Source: Fangia hongkongensis FSC776 = DSM 21703
GTDB lineage: Bacteria > Pseudomonadota > Gammaproteobacteria > Francisellales > Francisellaceae
Direction of reading: 5' to 3'
Length of the DNA: 64,000 nucleotides
Assembly: GCF_000379445.1 (NCBI RefSeq)
Contig: NZ_KB902274.1
Coordinates: forward strand, 62,001-126,000
The notes beneath the pieces were generated by a model. It did no database searches. It saw only the letters and a list, made by a program, of their open reading frames with translations, and was not told the origin of the DNA. Positions 37,650 to 46,929 of this stretch are shown here, one piece after another. The position numbers and the translations under genes were made by a program. Positions within the stretch are counted from its first letter, which is position 1; each line of letters starts with the position of its first letter.

Positions 37650-38771
37650 ATGGAGCGTACAACTCATAAAAAACCGCTTGTTAGCATTCGTAATCTGATT
37701 AAACGTTTTGATGACGGCCATACTGCTGTTGATGGTATTTCCTTAGATATTTATCCAAAAGAGTTTTTTGCCTTACTTGGAAGCTCAGGAAGCGGAAAAA
37801 GTACTTTACTTCGCATGCTTGCAGGATTTGAACAACCAACTGATGGTAAAATTCTAATTGATGGCGTTGATATGACACATATTCCACCTTATGATCGCCC
37901 TGTGAATATGATGTTTCAATCCTATGCGCTTTTTCCACATATGAGTATTGAGCAAAATATTGCATTTGGTTTAAAGCAAGATAAGTTACCAAAAGATGAA
38001 ATTCAAAAGCGCACTCATTCTGCCCTCAAGATCATCAAAATGGAGCATTTAGCCAAAAGAAAGCCACACCAACTATCAGGTGGACAGCGCCAAAGAGCCG
38101 CTCTTGCTAGATGTCTTGCCAAACGTCCAAAGCTTATTTTACTTGATGAACCACTCTCTGCACTTGATAAGAATTTACGTGATCAGATGAAGTTTGAGCT
38201 TGTTGATATTCAAGAGCAAACAGGCAGCACCTTTATTATGGTAACGCATGATCAAGAAGAAGCCATGACGATGGCCTCTCGAATCGGCATTATGTCTGAT
38301 GGCTGGTTAGAGCAAGTCAGCCCACCAGAGGAAGTGTATGAGTTCCCGAAAAGTCGTTTTGTCGCCAACTTCATTGGTAAAAGTGCTATTTTTGAGGCTT
38401 CAATTACCAGAATTGGTGATGATTACAGCATTATTGATTCTGATGAAACACGCTGTTCATTTAAAGTTGATCGAAAGCTAGAAGGTATTGAAGCTCAACA
38501 AATATGGGTTGGCTTACGACCTGAAAAAATCTCAATCTCTAAAGAGCCACCTGAGGCATATAACCCCAAAAAACCGGTTAATATGCTGGTTGGAAAAGTG
38601 CAAGATATCGCCTATATGGGCGGGCTTTCAACCTATCATGTTGTGACCGCTGCCGGCAAACTCATTAAAGCCACTGATTTTAATATTGAACGTAACGCAG
38701 ACCACCCAACTTGGGATGACACAGTCTATCTTAGCTGGGAGCAAGAAAGTATCATGGTGCTTTACTCATGA
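37650..38771 (+). CDS. potG: Putrescine/spermidine ABC transporter ATP-binding protein (PotG-like)
   Basis: 373 residues. LLGSSGSGKST Walker A, RPVNMMFQSYALFPHMSIEQNIAFGLKQDKLPK (nearly as in PotG), signature LSGGQRQRAALAR, Walker B LILLDEPLSALD, and a C-terminal TOBE-type part with WVGLRPEKISI. The frame is open to ATG 37632. GGGGG at 37634-37638 sits before an out-of-frame ATG (37643) that opens only 8 codons, and 11 nt before ATG 37650, which I prefer. Overlaps potH by 4 bp. Confidence 0.88.
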   Translation: MERTTHKKPLVSIRNLIKRFDDGHTAVDGISLDIYPKEFFALLGSSGSGKSTLLRMLAGFEQPTDGKILIDGVDMTHIPPYDRPVNMMFQSYALFPHMSIEQNIAFGLKQDKLPKDEIQKRTHSALKIIKMEHLAKRKPHQLSGGQRQRAALARCLAKRPKLILLDEPLSALDKNLRDQMKFELVDIQEQTGSTFIMVTHDQEEAMTMASRIGIMSDGWLEQVSPPEEVYEFPKSRFVANFIGKSAIFEASITRIGDDYSIIDSDETRCSFKVDRKLEGIEAQQIWVGLRPEKISISKEPPEAYNPKKPVNMLVGKVQDIAYMGGLSTYHVVTAAGKLIKATDFNIERNADHPTWDDTVYLSWEQESIMVLYS

Positions 38772-39664
38772 AGTCTTTATCTTCTGCACTTGATACACAA
38801 AAATGGCAGCGAAGAGTTATCGTCGCCATTCCGATGCTATGGTTTATCATTTTTCTTCTTATTCCCTTTTTATTTGTTGTTGCAATCAGTTTTACAGTTC
38901 CTGCAAATGGGACGCCTCCCTTTAGTGCAATTTTAAGTTATACCGATCAAACACTACATATTATATTGCATCTAGAGAACTATATTCACACGCTGCATGC
39001 CAAGCTTATTTATATTGCTCTTTATGATTCAATTAGTGTTGCATTAATTACAACGCTATTATGTATCTTAATCGGCTATCCAATCGCGCTTGCCTTATCA
39101 AGAATGAAAAAAGGCGCACAGCAGTTATTTTTAGTACTCATTATCATTCCCTATTGGACCTCATTTCTACTACGTACTTATGCTTGGGTAACCGTGCTTG
39201 GCAACCACCAATTAAACGAATTTTTAATGTGGCTTGGCCTTCCCAGCATGGGCCTTTTATATAACAACTTTTCTATGTATTTAGGCATGGTTTACTGCTA
39301 TTTGCCCTTTTTAATTCTGCCTTTGTATGCAAGTTTAATCAAACTTGATCCTATTTTAAATGATGCTGCGGCCGATCTTGGTGCAAAACCAATGAGCACC
39401 TTTTTTAAGATCACTTTACCGTTATCTATGCCAGGGCTTATTGCAGGCAGTCTTCTTGTATTTATTCCCGCAGTCGGTGAGGTGGTTGTACCACAAATTA
39501 TGGGTGGCTTAAACAATATCATGATTGGTAGTGTTATCTGGGATCAATTCTTCACAGCGAACAACTGGGGCATGTCAGCGGCTATTTCAGTAATTCTATT
39601 GATCATTTTGGTGCTTCCAATGATTTGGATGCAAAAAATTCAACAACGTCAAGTACATTACTAG
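38768..39664 (+). CDS. potH: Putrescine ABC transporter permease (PotH-like)
   Basis: 298 residues, six membrane helices. The docking loop LDPILNDAAADLGAKPMSTFFKITLPLSMPGLIAGS and the segment FIPAVGEVVVPQIMGGLNNIMIG match PotH. It overlaps potG at ATGA and is followed 8 bp later by potI. Confidence 0.9.
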   Translation: MKSLSSALDTQKWQRRVIVAIPMLWFIIFLLIPFLFVVAISFTVPANGTPPFSAILSYTDQTLHIILHLENYIHTLHAKLIYIALYDSISVALITTLLCILIGYPIALALSRMKKGAQQLFLVLIIIPYWTSFLLRTYAWVTVLGNHQLNEFLMWLGLPSMGLLYNNFSMYLGMVYCYLPFLILPLYASLIKLDPILNDAAADLGAKPMSTFFKITLPLSMPGLIAGSLLVFIPAVGEVVVPQIMGGLNNIMIGSVIWDQFFTANNWGMSAAISVILLIILVLPMIWMQKIQQRQVHY

Positions 39665-39672
39665 GAGAAAAG

Positions 39673-40488
39673 ATGCGATTATTTCCTTTTAGTAAAATCA
39701 TGTTAATACTTGGACTGATATTCTTATATATCCCTCTGGTTGTTTTAATTCTCTTTTCTTTTAGTAATTCTGAGATTATTAATCTATGGGGCGGTTTTAC
39801 ATTAGATTGGTATAAAGAGCTGTTTCAAGACAGTGATATTATTAATGCCGCATTAGTGAGCCTTCAAGTAGCAGTCGTCGCCTCCCTTGCTGCAACTATT
39901 CTTGGCACAATCATTGCCTATAGTATCACACGATTTAAGCGCTTTCGTGGCAAACACTTTCTTTATGGCATGACAATTACACCACTTGTTTTGCCTGATA
40001 TTGTCCTAGGTGTCTCTTTGCTTTTAATGTTCACTTCTTTACAAGGCATTATCGGCTGGCCACATGGTCGCGGGATGATGACAATTATCTTGGCGCATAT
40101 TACCTTTTGTACCGCCTATGTTACCATTGTAATGCAAGCACGAATCAGAAGCGTTGATTTATCCATTGAAGAGGCAGCGATGGATCTTGGCGCAAAGCCA
40201 CTGAAAGTATTTTTTCAAATTACATTACCACAGATTATTCCATCTTTGATCGCCTCATTTTTATTAGCATTTACCTTATCTATTGATGATTTGGTCATTA
40301 CTGAATTTGTTGCTGGCAGCTCTGATCCGACATTACCTATGTATATTTACTCAACAGTTAAAAATGGCCCAACGCCTGAAATTAATGCCTTAGCCACCAT
40401 TATGATTGCCATTATTTCAACCGTTGTTGTTATTGGGGCGTTTATTACATTTAAAGTAGAAAATAATAAGAAAAAGAAAAATAGATAG
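39673..40488 (+). CDS. potI: Putrescine ABC transporter permease (PotI-like)
   Basis: 271 residues, six membrane helices. SIEEAAMDLGAKPLKVFFQITLPQIIPSLIASFLLAFTLSIDDLVITEFVAG is very close to PotI. Start set at ATG 39673 with AGGAG 7 nt before; the frame extends to 39625 inside potH. No potF-type binding protein follows: the next gene is on the other strand. Confidence 0.9.
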   Translation: MRLFPFSKIMLILGLIFLYIPLVVLILFSFSNSEIINLWGGFTLDWYKELFQDSDIINAALVSLQVAVVASLAATILGTIIAYSITRFKRFRGKHFLYGMTITPLVLPDIVLGVSLLLMFTSLQGIIGWPHGRGMMTIILAHITFCTAYVTIVMQARIRSVDLSIEEAAMDLGAKPLKVFFQITLPQIIPSLIASFLLAFTLSIDDLVITEFVAGSSDPTLPMYIYSTVKNGPTPEINALATIMIAIISTVVVIGAFITFKVENNKKKKNR

Positions 40489-40510
40489 GGCGAATATCTT
40501 TAATGTAAAT

Positions 40511-41593
40511 TTATGATGCTTTAGAGGACAAAAAAGGATAGTCTATATAACCCTCTTGCCCACCAAGGTAAAAGGTTGTTGAATCAGGGACATTACGTTT
40601 TTCATTTTGCTCAAACCTTGAAACAAGATCAGGGTTTGCGATAAATAACTGCCCCCAGCTTGCTGCATCGGCAATACCACTTTCAATAGCACTTTCAGCT
40701 TCAGATTTAGATAACTGCTGATTAATCACATAAGCACCACCAAATGCCTTTTTTAATTTTTGCGTTAAATCATCACTGCCTAGATTAGCGCGAGCAAATA
40801 AAAAGGCAAGTTTTCGTCTTCCCAGCTCTTTTGCTATATATGAAAAAGTCTCAACTGGATTAGAGTCACCCATGTCATGGGCATCACACCTAGGGGCTAA
40901 ATGCATCCCAACACGATCAGCGCCCCATACACCACACACAGCATCTGTTACTTCAAGCATAAAACGTGCTCTTTTCTCAAGCGTTCCACCATACTCATCC
41001 TCACGTAAATTGGTACTATCTTGCAAAAACTGATCTAATAAATAACCATTAGCGCCATGTATCTCAACACCATCAAAACCGGCTTTTTTTGCATTTTTTG
41101 CCCCTTGCTCAAATGCTTTTATCGTTTCTTGAATCTCATCAATGCTCATTGCTTTTGGTGTTTCGAAATCACGTATTGGTCGCACAAGTGATGGGTGACC
41201 TGCTGGCTTTACGGCACTTGGCGCTAGAGGCAGTTTACCATTTAAATATAATGAAGCTGATATTCTTCCAACATGCCATAGTTGTAATATAATCTTGCCT
41301 CCTTCTTGGTGAACAGCATCTGTTACTTTTTGCCAGCCTTTCACTTGCTCTTCACTCCAAATACCAGGAGTCTGAGGGTAGCCTACCCCCATAGGACAAA
41401 CTGAAGTCGCCTCAGTAATGATAAGCCCTGCACTTGAACGTTGTTTGTAATACTTGACCATAAGATCATTTGGCGCACGTGTTCTCTCATCCGCTCGGCA
41501 TCTTGTCAGTGGTGCCATAATCATTCTATTTTTTAGGTTTAAAGCACCTAATTTCACGGGGGTAAGTAATATATCATTCGTCTTTTTTTCCAC
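40511..41593 (-). CDS. Old yellow enzyme family ene-reductase (NemA-like)
   Basis: 360 residues, FMN-binding TIM barrel. TPVKLGALNLKNRMIMAPLTRCRA opens the family; HVGRIS, GFDGVEIHGANGYLLDQFLQDSTNLREDEYGG carry the substrate His-Asn pair (HGAN) and FMN-site residues; LGRRKLAFLFAR lies before the phosphate site. It reduces activated C=C bonds, including electrophiles and nitro compounds, with NAD(P)H. It stands alone between convergent potI and the ABM-like gene. Confidence 0.92.
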   Translation of the reverse strand: MEKKTNDILLTPVKLGALNLKNRMIMAPLTRCRADERTRAPNDLMVKYYKQRSSAGLIITEATSVCPMGVGYPQTPGIWSEEQVKGWQKVTDAVHQEGGKIILQLWHVGRISASLYLNGKLPLAPSAVKPAGHPSLVRPIRDFETPKAMSIDEIQETIKAFEQGAKNAKKAGFDGVEIHGANGYLLDQFLQDSTNLREDEYGGTLEKRARFMLEVTDAVCGVWGADRVGMHLAPRCDAHDMGDSNPVETFSYIAKELGRRKLAFLFARANLGSDDLTQKLKKAFGGAYVINQQLSKSEAESAIESGIADAASWGQLFIANPDLVSRFEQNEKRNVPDSTTFYLGGQEGYIDYPFLSSKAS

Positions 41594-41701
41594 TAGAATT
41601 CTCCTATTTTGCTATTTATCCTTTTCATGCAAGTTTTGCAGCATGTAATCTTTAAAAACATGTTATAAACAATATGTAAATCCGCATATAGAGTAAATGC
41701 A

Positions 41702-42052
41702 TTACTCATCCAAATAATAGTATACCGGTGACATTGCTGCCAAATGTTCATGTAACTTTTGAAGCTCCACCCTTGGACCATGTACCTCAAGTTGCACAAT
41801 CTCCGATACAGATAACAGCTCATCAATCAAAGTCTTGGTGCTTTCTATATGTTCAAGTAAAGCCAGTGCATTAATATAACCCTCTCGACAATGCATCATG
41901 TGATCGTTAAACGTAAAATTATAAAACAAACACCCAGACTCCTTTTGCGTCAATGACACCAATTGCTTTGTAATTGACTTTGCTTGCTCAAGCGCACCGT
42001 CATTGATTTTAAAGTAAGGAACAATCGTACAAAAATTATCATTTAGTTTCAT
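41702..42052 (-). CDS. Antibiotic-biosynthesis-monooxygenase-like (ABM, dimeric alpha/beta barrel) protein
   Basis: 116 residues. CTIVPYFKINDGALEQAKSITKQLVSLTQKESGCLFYNFTFND and CREGYINALALLEHIES follow the ABM strand-helix-strand pattern (here with ESGCLFY for the usual E-GC--Y). Relatives are cofactor-free monooxygenases or stress proteins. Function unknown; upstream of OYE on the same strand with a 108-bp gap. Confidence 0.65.
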   Translation of the reverse strand: MKLNDNFCTIVPYFKINDGALEQAKSITKQLVSLTQKESGCLFYNFTFNDHMMHCREGYINALALLEHIESTKTLIDELLSVSEIVQLEVHGPRVELQKLHEHLAAMSPVYYYLDE

Positions 42053-42238
42053 TGGAAAACCCCTCTTTTGTGATTCAGGTTAATATTTTTATTTTACAAG
42101 GTAGAGTCAGTATAGCTCTCATCTTTTAGTGATAGCCAGCATAACAGCCAACTAATAGAGCTATTTCATAATATTTCAATACTCTGCTTTGTCCTAATAA
42201 GTGACATCTCAAATATTGCTATTTATAAAAATTTTGTC

Positions 42239-42270
42239 TTGACTTTAACCTATAGGTAAAGCTGTATTTT
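42239..42270 (+). promoter_or_regulatory. MerR/CueR-type promoter-operator of the multicopper oxidase gene
   Basis: -35 TTGACT (42239-42244) and -10 TATTTT (42265-42270) are 20 bp apart, longer than normal. The palindrome ACCTATAGGT (42248-42257), extended by CTTTA/AAAG flanks, sits between them. This is the layout of MerR-family activators, where the protein twists the long spacer. With a multicopper oxidase downstream, a CueR-like copper sensor is likely. No merR-type gene is in the window. Confidence 0.65.
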
Positions 42271-42313
42271 ACTCATATAGACAATGTGATAATAAATAAC
42301 CTGAGGAAAGACC

Positions 42314-43777
42314 ATGAAACTGATTCGCTTCATTTATATCATTAGCATTATGATGATAACCAGTAGCGCACTACTGATTGCAGCCCCCATCAATCTTTAT
42401 GTAAAAAAAGAGAAAATAAACATTAATAATAAGACCGCCCAAGTTTATACCATTCAACAGAAAAACAAACAAGAAGGCTTTATTGGCACTGTTGGCGATA
42501 ATTTTAATGCCATTATTCATAATGACACACAATCACCACTTACCCTTCACTGGCATGGCTTAATTGATCCAAGTAAAGAAGATGGTGTGCCTTATTTGAG
42601 TCAGCTTCCTTTGATGCCAGGGAAAACTGAACATATCAAATTCCCTCTTGTACAAGCAGGTACTTATTGGATGCATTCACATTATCAGCTTCAAGAAGGC
42701 TCACTGATGTCTGCCCCCTTTATTATTTTGCCTAAAAAACCAAGAGCTATTGCCAAAGATGCAAAAGACATCACGGTTATGATTGAAGACTATAGTTTTA
42801 AAGCACCTGAGGCGATTCTTGCTGATTTAATTAAAAACTCACAAAAGCCAATGAAAGGTGACAGTAAGCCTGATTTATTTGATGTGAAATCAGATGCCTT
42901 GCTCGCCAATAGACACACGCTGAATAACCCTCAAGTTATTGATGTGCAAGCGAATCAAAAAATACGACTTCGCATGATTAATGCCGCCTCAGCGAATAAT
43001 GTCTATGTTAAGTTTCCAAAGTCCATTATCGCAGCAGCAATTGCCAAAGATGGCTCTAATCTTAAGCCTTATTATGGACAAAAATTTCAACTCAGTGTTG
43101 CCAGTAGATTAGACTTTATATTTACGGTTCCCCAAGTAAAAGAAGGTGTTTTCCCAGTATTTATTCAAGCAGAAGGCAGAAGACTCAGAACCGGAATTAT
43201 CTTTCGTGTAGGTAATGCTAAATTACCTGTTTATTCGGAGTATGCCAATAAAAAAACAAAAGGATTTAGCTATTTACAATATTACAATATGCACCCACTC
43301 AAAGCACTTAAAAAACGACCGGTTGACAGAACACTTATCTATAATCTCACTGGAAAAATGTCTGGTTATATATGGGGTATTAACGGTGCCTCATGGCCTA
43401 ATATTAAACCATTTTTTATTAAAGAAGGTCAAAGAGTGCAAATGATCATTAACAACACCACTTCAATGGCACACCCAATGCACTTACATGGTCATGTTTT
43501 TCAGTTAATTGCTATTAATGGCACTTACATTAATGGATTTGAAGGAGACACAATTGATGTTCTACCGCACAGTAGCGTGACTCTTGAGTTCGATGCAAAT
43601 AACCCAGGCATTTGGGCATTTCACTGTCATTTAATGTATCATCTGGCAGCAGGCATGTTCACATCAATCAACTATGCCAAAGTTGACCCACCGCAATTTT
43701 ATCTCAATAAAATCCACATGACTAAACAACAATATGATACTTGGAAAAAACAGAATCTATCAACCAGTACAGAATGA
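42314..43777 (+). CDS. Multicopper oxidase (periplasmic, CueO/CumA type)
   Basis: 487 residues with an N-terminal signal peptide. All four copper motifs are there: HWHGL from 79, MHSHYQ around 121-123, HPMHLHGHVF, and HCH at 437-439 with H443 and axial M448. So the type 1 and trinuclear sites are complete. It would oxidise Cu(I), phenols or Fe(II) in the periplasm. Preceded by a MerR-type promoter and an AGGA ribosome site. Confidence 0.92.
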   Translation: MKLIRFIYIISIMMITSSALLIAAPINLYVKKEKININNKTAQVYTIQQKNKQEGFIGTVGDNFNAIIHNDTQSPLTLHWHGLIDPSKEDGVPYLSQLPLMPGKTEHIKFPLVQAGTYWMHSHYQLQEGSLMSAPFIILPKKPRAIAKDAKDITVMIEDYSFKAPEAILADLIKNSQKPMKGDSKPDLFDVKSDALLANRHTLNNPQVIDVQANQKIRLRMINAASANNVYVKFPKSIIAAAIAKDGSNLKPYYGQKFQLSVASRLDFIFTVPQVKEGVFPVFIQAEGRRLRTGIIFRVGNAKLPVYSEYANKKTKGFSYLQYYNMHPLKALKKRPVDRTLIYNLTGKMSGYIWGINGASWPNIKPFFIKEGQRVQMIINNTTSMAHPMHLHGHVFQLIAINGTYINGFEGDTIDVLPHSSVTLEFDANNPGIWAFHCHLMYHLAAGMFTSINYAKVDPPQFYLNKIHMTKQQYDTWKKQNLSTSTE

Positions 43778-43788
43778 TCTCAATCTTT

Positions 43789-44808
43789 CTAAAGAGAACC
43801 CGGTGTTTCTACTTCAGTATTTTCAAGAGGCTCAGAGGCCTCTTTTTCTTCATTTAACCCCTCTAATGGCGCTTCATCAAGTGACTGCTCATTTTGTTCA
43901 TTTTGCTCTTTTTGATGCTTTGCAAAGATCGCTAAAACCTCAGAGACAAACTCACGCAGTGTCTCAACCATAATGGTAAAATCAGCGTCAAAACGTGCTT
44001 CTTTTGTTTCAGTAACAATATCATTGGCTTTATCTTGAACATACTCTAAATATTTAATAGATTTAATCATAAATTCATCGTTGAGAATAAATGACAATTG
44101 CTCTTGCCATGACAAGCCAAGTTGCACTACCTCTCTTCCAGTATCAATCAAAGACTGGATATCCTCTGTTAACAGATTCTGCTTTTGACAGCGAATAACA
44201 CCAGATGAATCTTCATTGTCCTGTAATACACACTGATCTTCAATGGTAAGACTCTGTGGGTATTCATTTGTCTTTACCCAATTGGTTAAAATCATTGATA
44301 TTGGTAACAACTCTGGAATGCGGATTTTGAGACTTCCTAATGCTTTACGTAAATTGACAGTCACTAAATCTGCTTTTTTGCTTGAAGCTGCATTGACGAT
44401 AAAAAGCCCTTTTAACTGGTCAATATAAGCATAGGTCACTGTATTTCGTGTAAAGGCGCGCGGTAAAAGCGTCTGAAAAATTTCCTCTTTTAATGTATCT
44501 TTTTCTTTTTTCTTAACTTTTCTGGACTCTCTAAGCTCTATTTCCTCTACTTTTTCATCTAATAGCTCTTTCACTACACTTGCAGGAACAATTTTTTCTT
44601 GCACTTGAAATGCAATCATAATTGCACCTTGCGCTTGATGGATTAATGGACCATCATGTGTAGAAAATGGAGAAACCCAGCCCATAGAAATAGGAACGCT
44701 AGATCCACAAGGGACAAACTTATGATCACTAAGTGCTTTTTCTAGTGCATCGCACTCTGTCTCAAAAGGTGCTAAAAATTCAAATATTGATAAGTTTTTA
44801 AACCACAT
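43789..44808 (-). CDS. rdgC: Recombination-associated protein RdgC
   Basis: 339 residues. MWFKNLSIFEFLAPF, FVPCGSSVPISMGWVSPF, LPRAFTRNTVTYAYID and the C-terminal SFILNDEFMIKSIKYLEYVQ match RdgC, a DNA-binding ring that limits RecA loading. The last ~40 residues are an acidic, Glu/Gln-rich tail (KEQNEQNEQSLDEAP...) beyond the usual family end. Convergent with the multicopper oxidase, 11 bp between stops. Confidence 0.93.
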   Translation of the reverse strand: MWFKNLSIFEFLAPFETECDALEKALSDHKFVPCGSSVPISMGWVSPFSTHDGPLIHQAQGAIMIAFQVQEKIVPASVVKELLDEKVEEIELRESRKVKKKEKDTLKEEIFQTLLPRAFTRNTVTYAYIDQLKGLFIVNAASSKKADLVTVNLRKALGSLKIRIPELLPISMILTNWVKTNEYPQSLTIEDQCVLQDNEDSSGVIRCQKQNLLTEDIQSLIDTGREVVQLGLSWQEQLSFILNDEFMIKSIKYLEYVQDKANDIVTETKEARFDADFTIMVETLREFVSEVLAIFAKHQKEQNEQNEQSLDEAPLEGLNEEKEASEPLENTEVETPGSL

Positions 44809-44924
44809 AAAATTTTCCTCTTCATCTTAAATAAAAGTGGCACAAAAAAAGACTCGTGCCAATTCTATTTTTACTGCTTTTATCGTATTTTTTTAAAAAT
44901 ATGGTGGTTAACACCAAGGGTGTA

Positions 44925-45725
44925 CTATTTAAAAATAACCGTCTGCTTTTTCGCCGCATTTTCTAAGGATTTTAAATAGCTGTTCTTTGGATAGTTTTTT
45001 CTTAAAATTTCAAGATATTCCTCTGACTGATCAGGAAGTTTCAAAATATCATAGGCCTGAATGGTTAAGACCAATGCATCTTGAATAGCATTACTTTGCG
45101 GATAGTCTTTGATAACGATTTTTGCACGGTTAATCGCAGCGACATAGGCTTCATGATCAAAATAAAACTTAGCAATATTGTACTGGTACTCTCCAACCGT
45201 GTTATTAATATAAATCATCCGCCTTGTCGCATCTTCCACATAGCTGCCTTTTGGATTAATCAATACCGCTTTTTTAAACTGATTATATGCTTCAATATAG
45301 GCTTGTGGATCATGTTGAGCCATGTCATATGGAAGGCGCCTTTGTAAAAAGCCTCGCCCATTATCAAAGTTCATCACACCCATCATATAATACACATACC
45401 CCAGATGTTTAGAAGTTGGATAGGCTCTTAGAAATTGCTGGGCAAGACCCAGCGCCATTGCTGAGTCATTATTTTGATAATACGCATAAATTAAATCTAA
45501 ATTTCCAAGCTCGGTATATTTTTGAAATGGATATTGCGCATTCAATGATCGAAAGGTTTTAATGGCATCATAGAAATCTTCATTTTGAATCTGCTCATGG
45601 CCTTTGGCATAGATATACTTTGCACTTTCGCCCTGGTAAGGCAAAGGCTCTTTATCTGTAGAGGCACACCCTGTCACAAGGGCTAAAACACTCGCACCAA
45701 CAACTGCCATTAAACTCTTTTTCAT
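44925..45725 (-). CDS. bamD: Outer membrane assembly lipoprotein BamD
   Basis: 266 residues. Lipoprotein signal with lipobox LVTGC (C20), then TPR-like repeats: EQIQNEDFYDAIKTFRSLNAQYPFQKY, LAQQFLRAYPTSKHLGYVYYMMGVMN and AYNQFKKAVLINPKGSYVEDA. BamD is the essential lipoprotein of the BAM complex with BamA. Divergent from rluD, as in E. coli. Confidence 0.95.
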   Translation of the reverse strand: MKKSLMAVVGASVLALVTGCASTDKEPLPYQGESAKYIYAKGHEQIQNEDFYDAIKTFRSLNAQYPFQKYTELGNLDLIYAYYQNNDSAMALGLAQQFLRAYPTSKHLGYVYYMMGVMNFDNGRGFLQRRLPYDMAQHDPQAYIEAYNQFKKAVLINPKGSYVEDATRRMIYINNTVGEYQYNIAKFYFDHEAYVAAINRAKIVIKDYPQSNAIQDALVLTIQAYDILKLPDQSEEYLEILRKNYPKNSYLKSLENAAKKQTVIFK

Positions 45726-45810
45726 TTATTTACCTTTATTTGTTAACTTAAATGGGATTTATTCGTTAAAATACTCCCAATTAAAGTAATACATTACGTG
45801 GAATTTATTT

Positions 45811-46893
45811 GTGTCACATCATACCGCATTTAGCGATATTCATCAAAATGTTATTGTACCAGATGAGCTTGCTGGAAAGCGATTAGATCAGGTATTATCT
45901 ATGCTTTTTGATAGTTATTCTCGCTCCCAGTTGCAAAAATGGTTAAAGCAAGGTGATATTTTAATCGATGGAGAAATAAAAAAGGCTAAGGATAAGTTAA
46001 TTGGGGGTGAGCATATTTCATTGAATATTGCCCTTCAAACACAAACTATCTGGCAAGCAGAAAAGATGCCGCTTGATATCATTTATGAAGATCAGGATAT
46101 TATTGTCATTAATAAGCCTACAGGCTTGGTTGTGCACCCAGGCGCTGGAAACACCTCTGGCACGCTATCAAATGCACTTTTAGCACATGATGAAGCCTTT
46201 AGCAAAGTGCCTAGAGCTGGCATTGTCCATCGTTTAGATAAAGATACATCAGGGCTGATGGTTGCGGCAAAAACCCTGAGTGCTCATGCTTCCTTAGTTG
46301 ATCAATTATCAAAAAGAAAGGTGAAAAGAGAATATGAAGCTATTGCTACAGGCTATATTACTGTAGGCAGTACAATTAAAACCAAAATTGGGCGCTCTCC
46401 TCATAATCGCCTTAAAATGGCAGTAACCCCTACAGGTAAAGATGCAATCACTCACTTTATTATTCTCGAGCGATATAGAGGACATACTCGAATTCGTTGC
46501 AAACTAGAGACAGGTAGAACACATCAGATTCGCGTTCATATGCAACATGTTCGTGCACCACTTTTAGGCGATCCTGTTTATAACCCACGTTTGAAGTTGG
46601 TAAAAGGCAGCTCTGAAGCACTGCAAGAGGTACTTAAAAACTTTAAACGCCAAGCACTTCATGCTTATAAGCTTGCGTTTATACACCCTATTACAAAAGA
46701 AGAAGTGACTTTTAGTGCTAAGCCACCTGAAGATATGCAAAGCTTAATTAAGCTGTTAAGAGAAGATGCCAAAGCTTTATATGAATATCAAGATTCATTT
46801 GACGACTTTGAGGATTTTGATGAGTTTGAAGCGTATGATGATGACGATGACTATGGTGATGACGATGAAATGGAATTTGAATATCGCCCTTAA
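45811..46893 (+). CDS. rluD: 23S rRNA pseudouridine synthase RluD, with acidic C-terminal tail
   Basis: 360 residues from GTG. An S4-like domain (~15-75: GKRLDQVLSMLFDSYSRSQLQKWLKQGDI) precedes the RluA catalytic domain with the active-site Asp in RAGIVHRLDKDTSGLMVAAK and GRTHQIRVHMQH. RluD makes pseudouridines 1911/1915/1917 in 23S rRNA. The last ~30 residues (from about 330) are almost all Asp, Glu, Phe and Tyr, an acidic tail absent from E. coli RluD. Divergent from bamD across 85 bp. Confidence 0.94.
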   Translation: MSHHTAFSDIHQNVIVPDELAGKRLDQVLSMLFDSYSRSQLQKWLKQGDILIDGEIKKAKDKLIGGEHISLNIALQTQTIWQAEKMPLDIIYEDQDIIVINKPTGLVVHPGAGNTSGTLSNALLAHDEAFSKVPRAGIVHRLDKDTSGLMVAAKTLSAHASLVDQLSKRKVKREYEAIATGYITVGSTIKTKIGRSPHNRLKMAVTPTGKDAITHFIILERYRGHTRIRCKLETGRTHQIRVHMQHVRAPLLGDPVYNPRLKLVKGSSEALQEVLKNFKRQALHAYKLAFIHPITKEEVTFSAKPPEDMQSLIKLLREDAKALYEYQDSFDDFEDFDEFEAYDDDDDYGDDDEMEFEYRP

Positions 46894-46929
46894 ACGACAT
46901 CTGACAACAAATAGTTCTTAGGTTTAAGC

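Noticed and set aside
44905-44925. GGTTAACACCAA between rdgC and bamD as a repeat copy
   Set aside because: Only about 9 bases match the repeat; better explained as a small GGTG/CACC hairpin after bamD, too weak to call a terminator.
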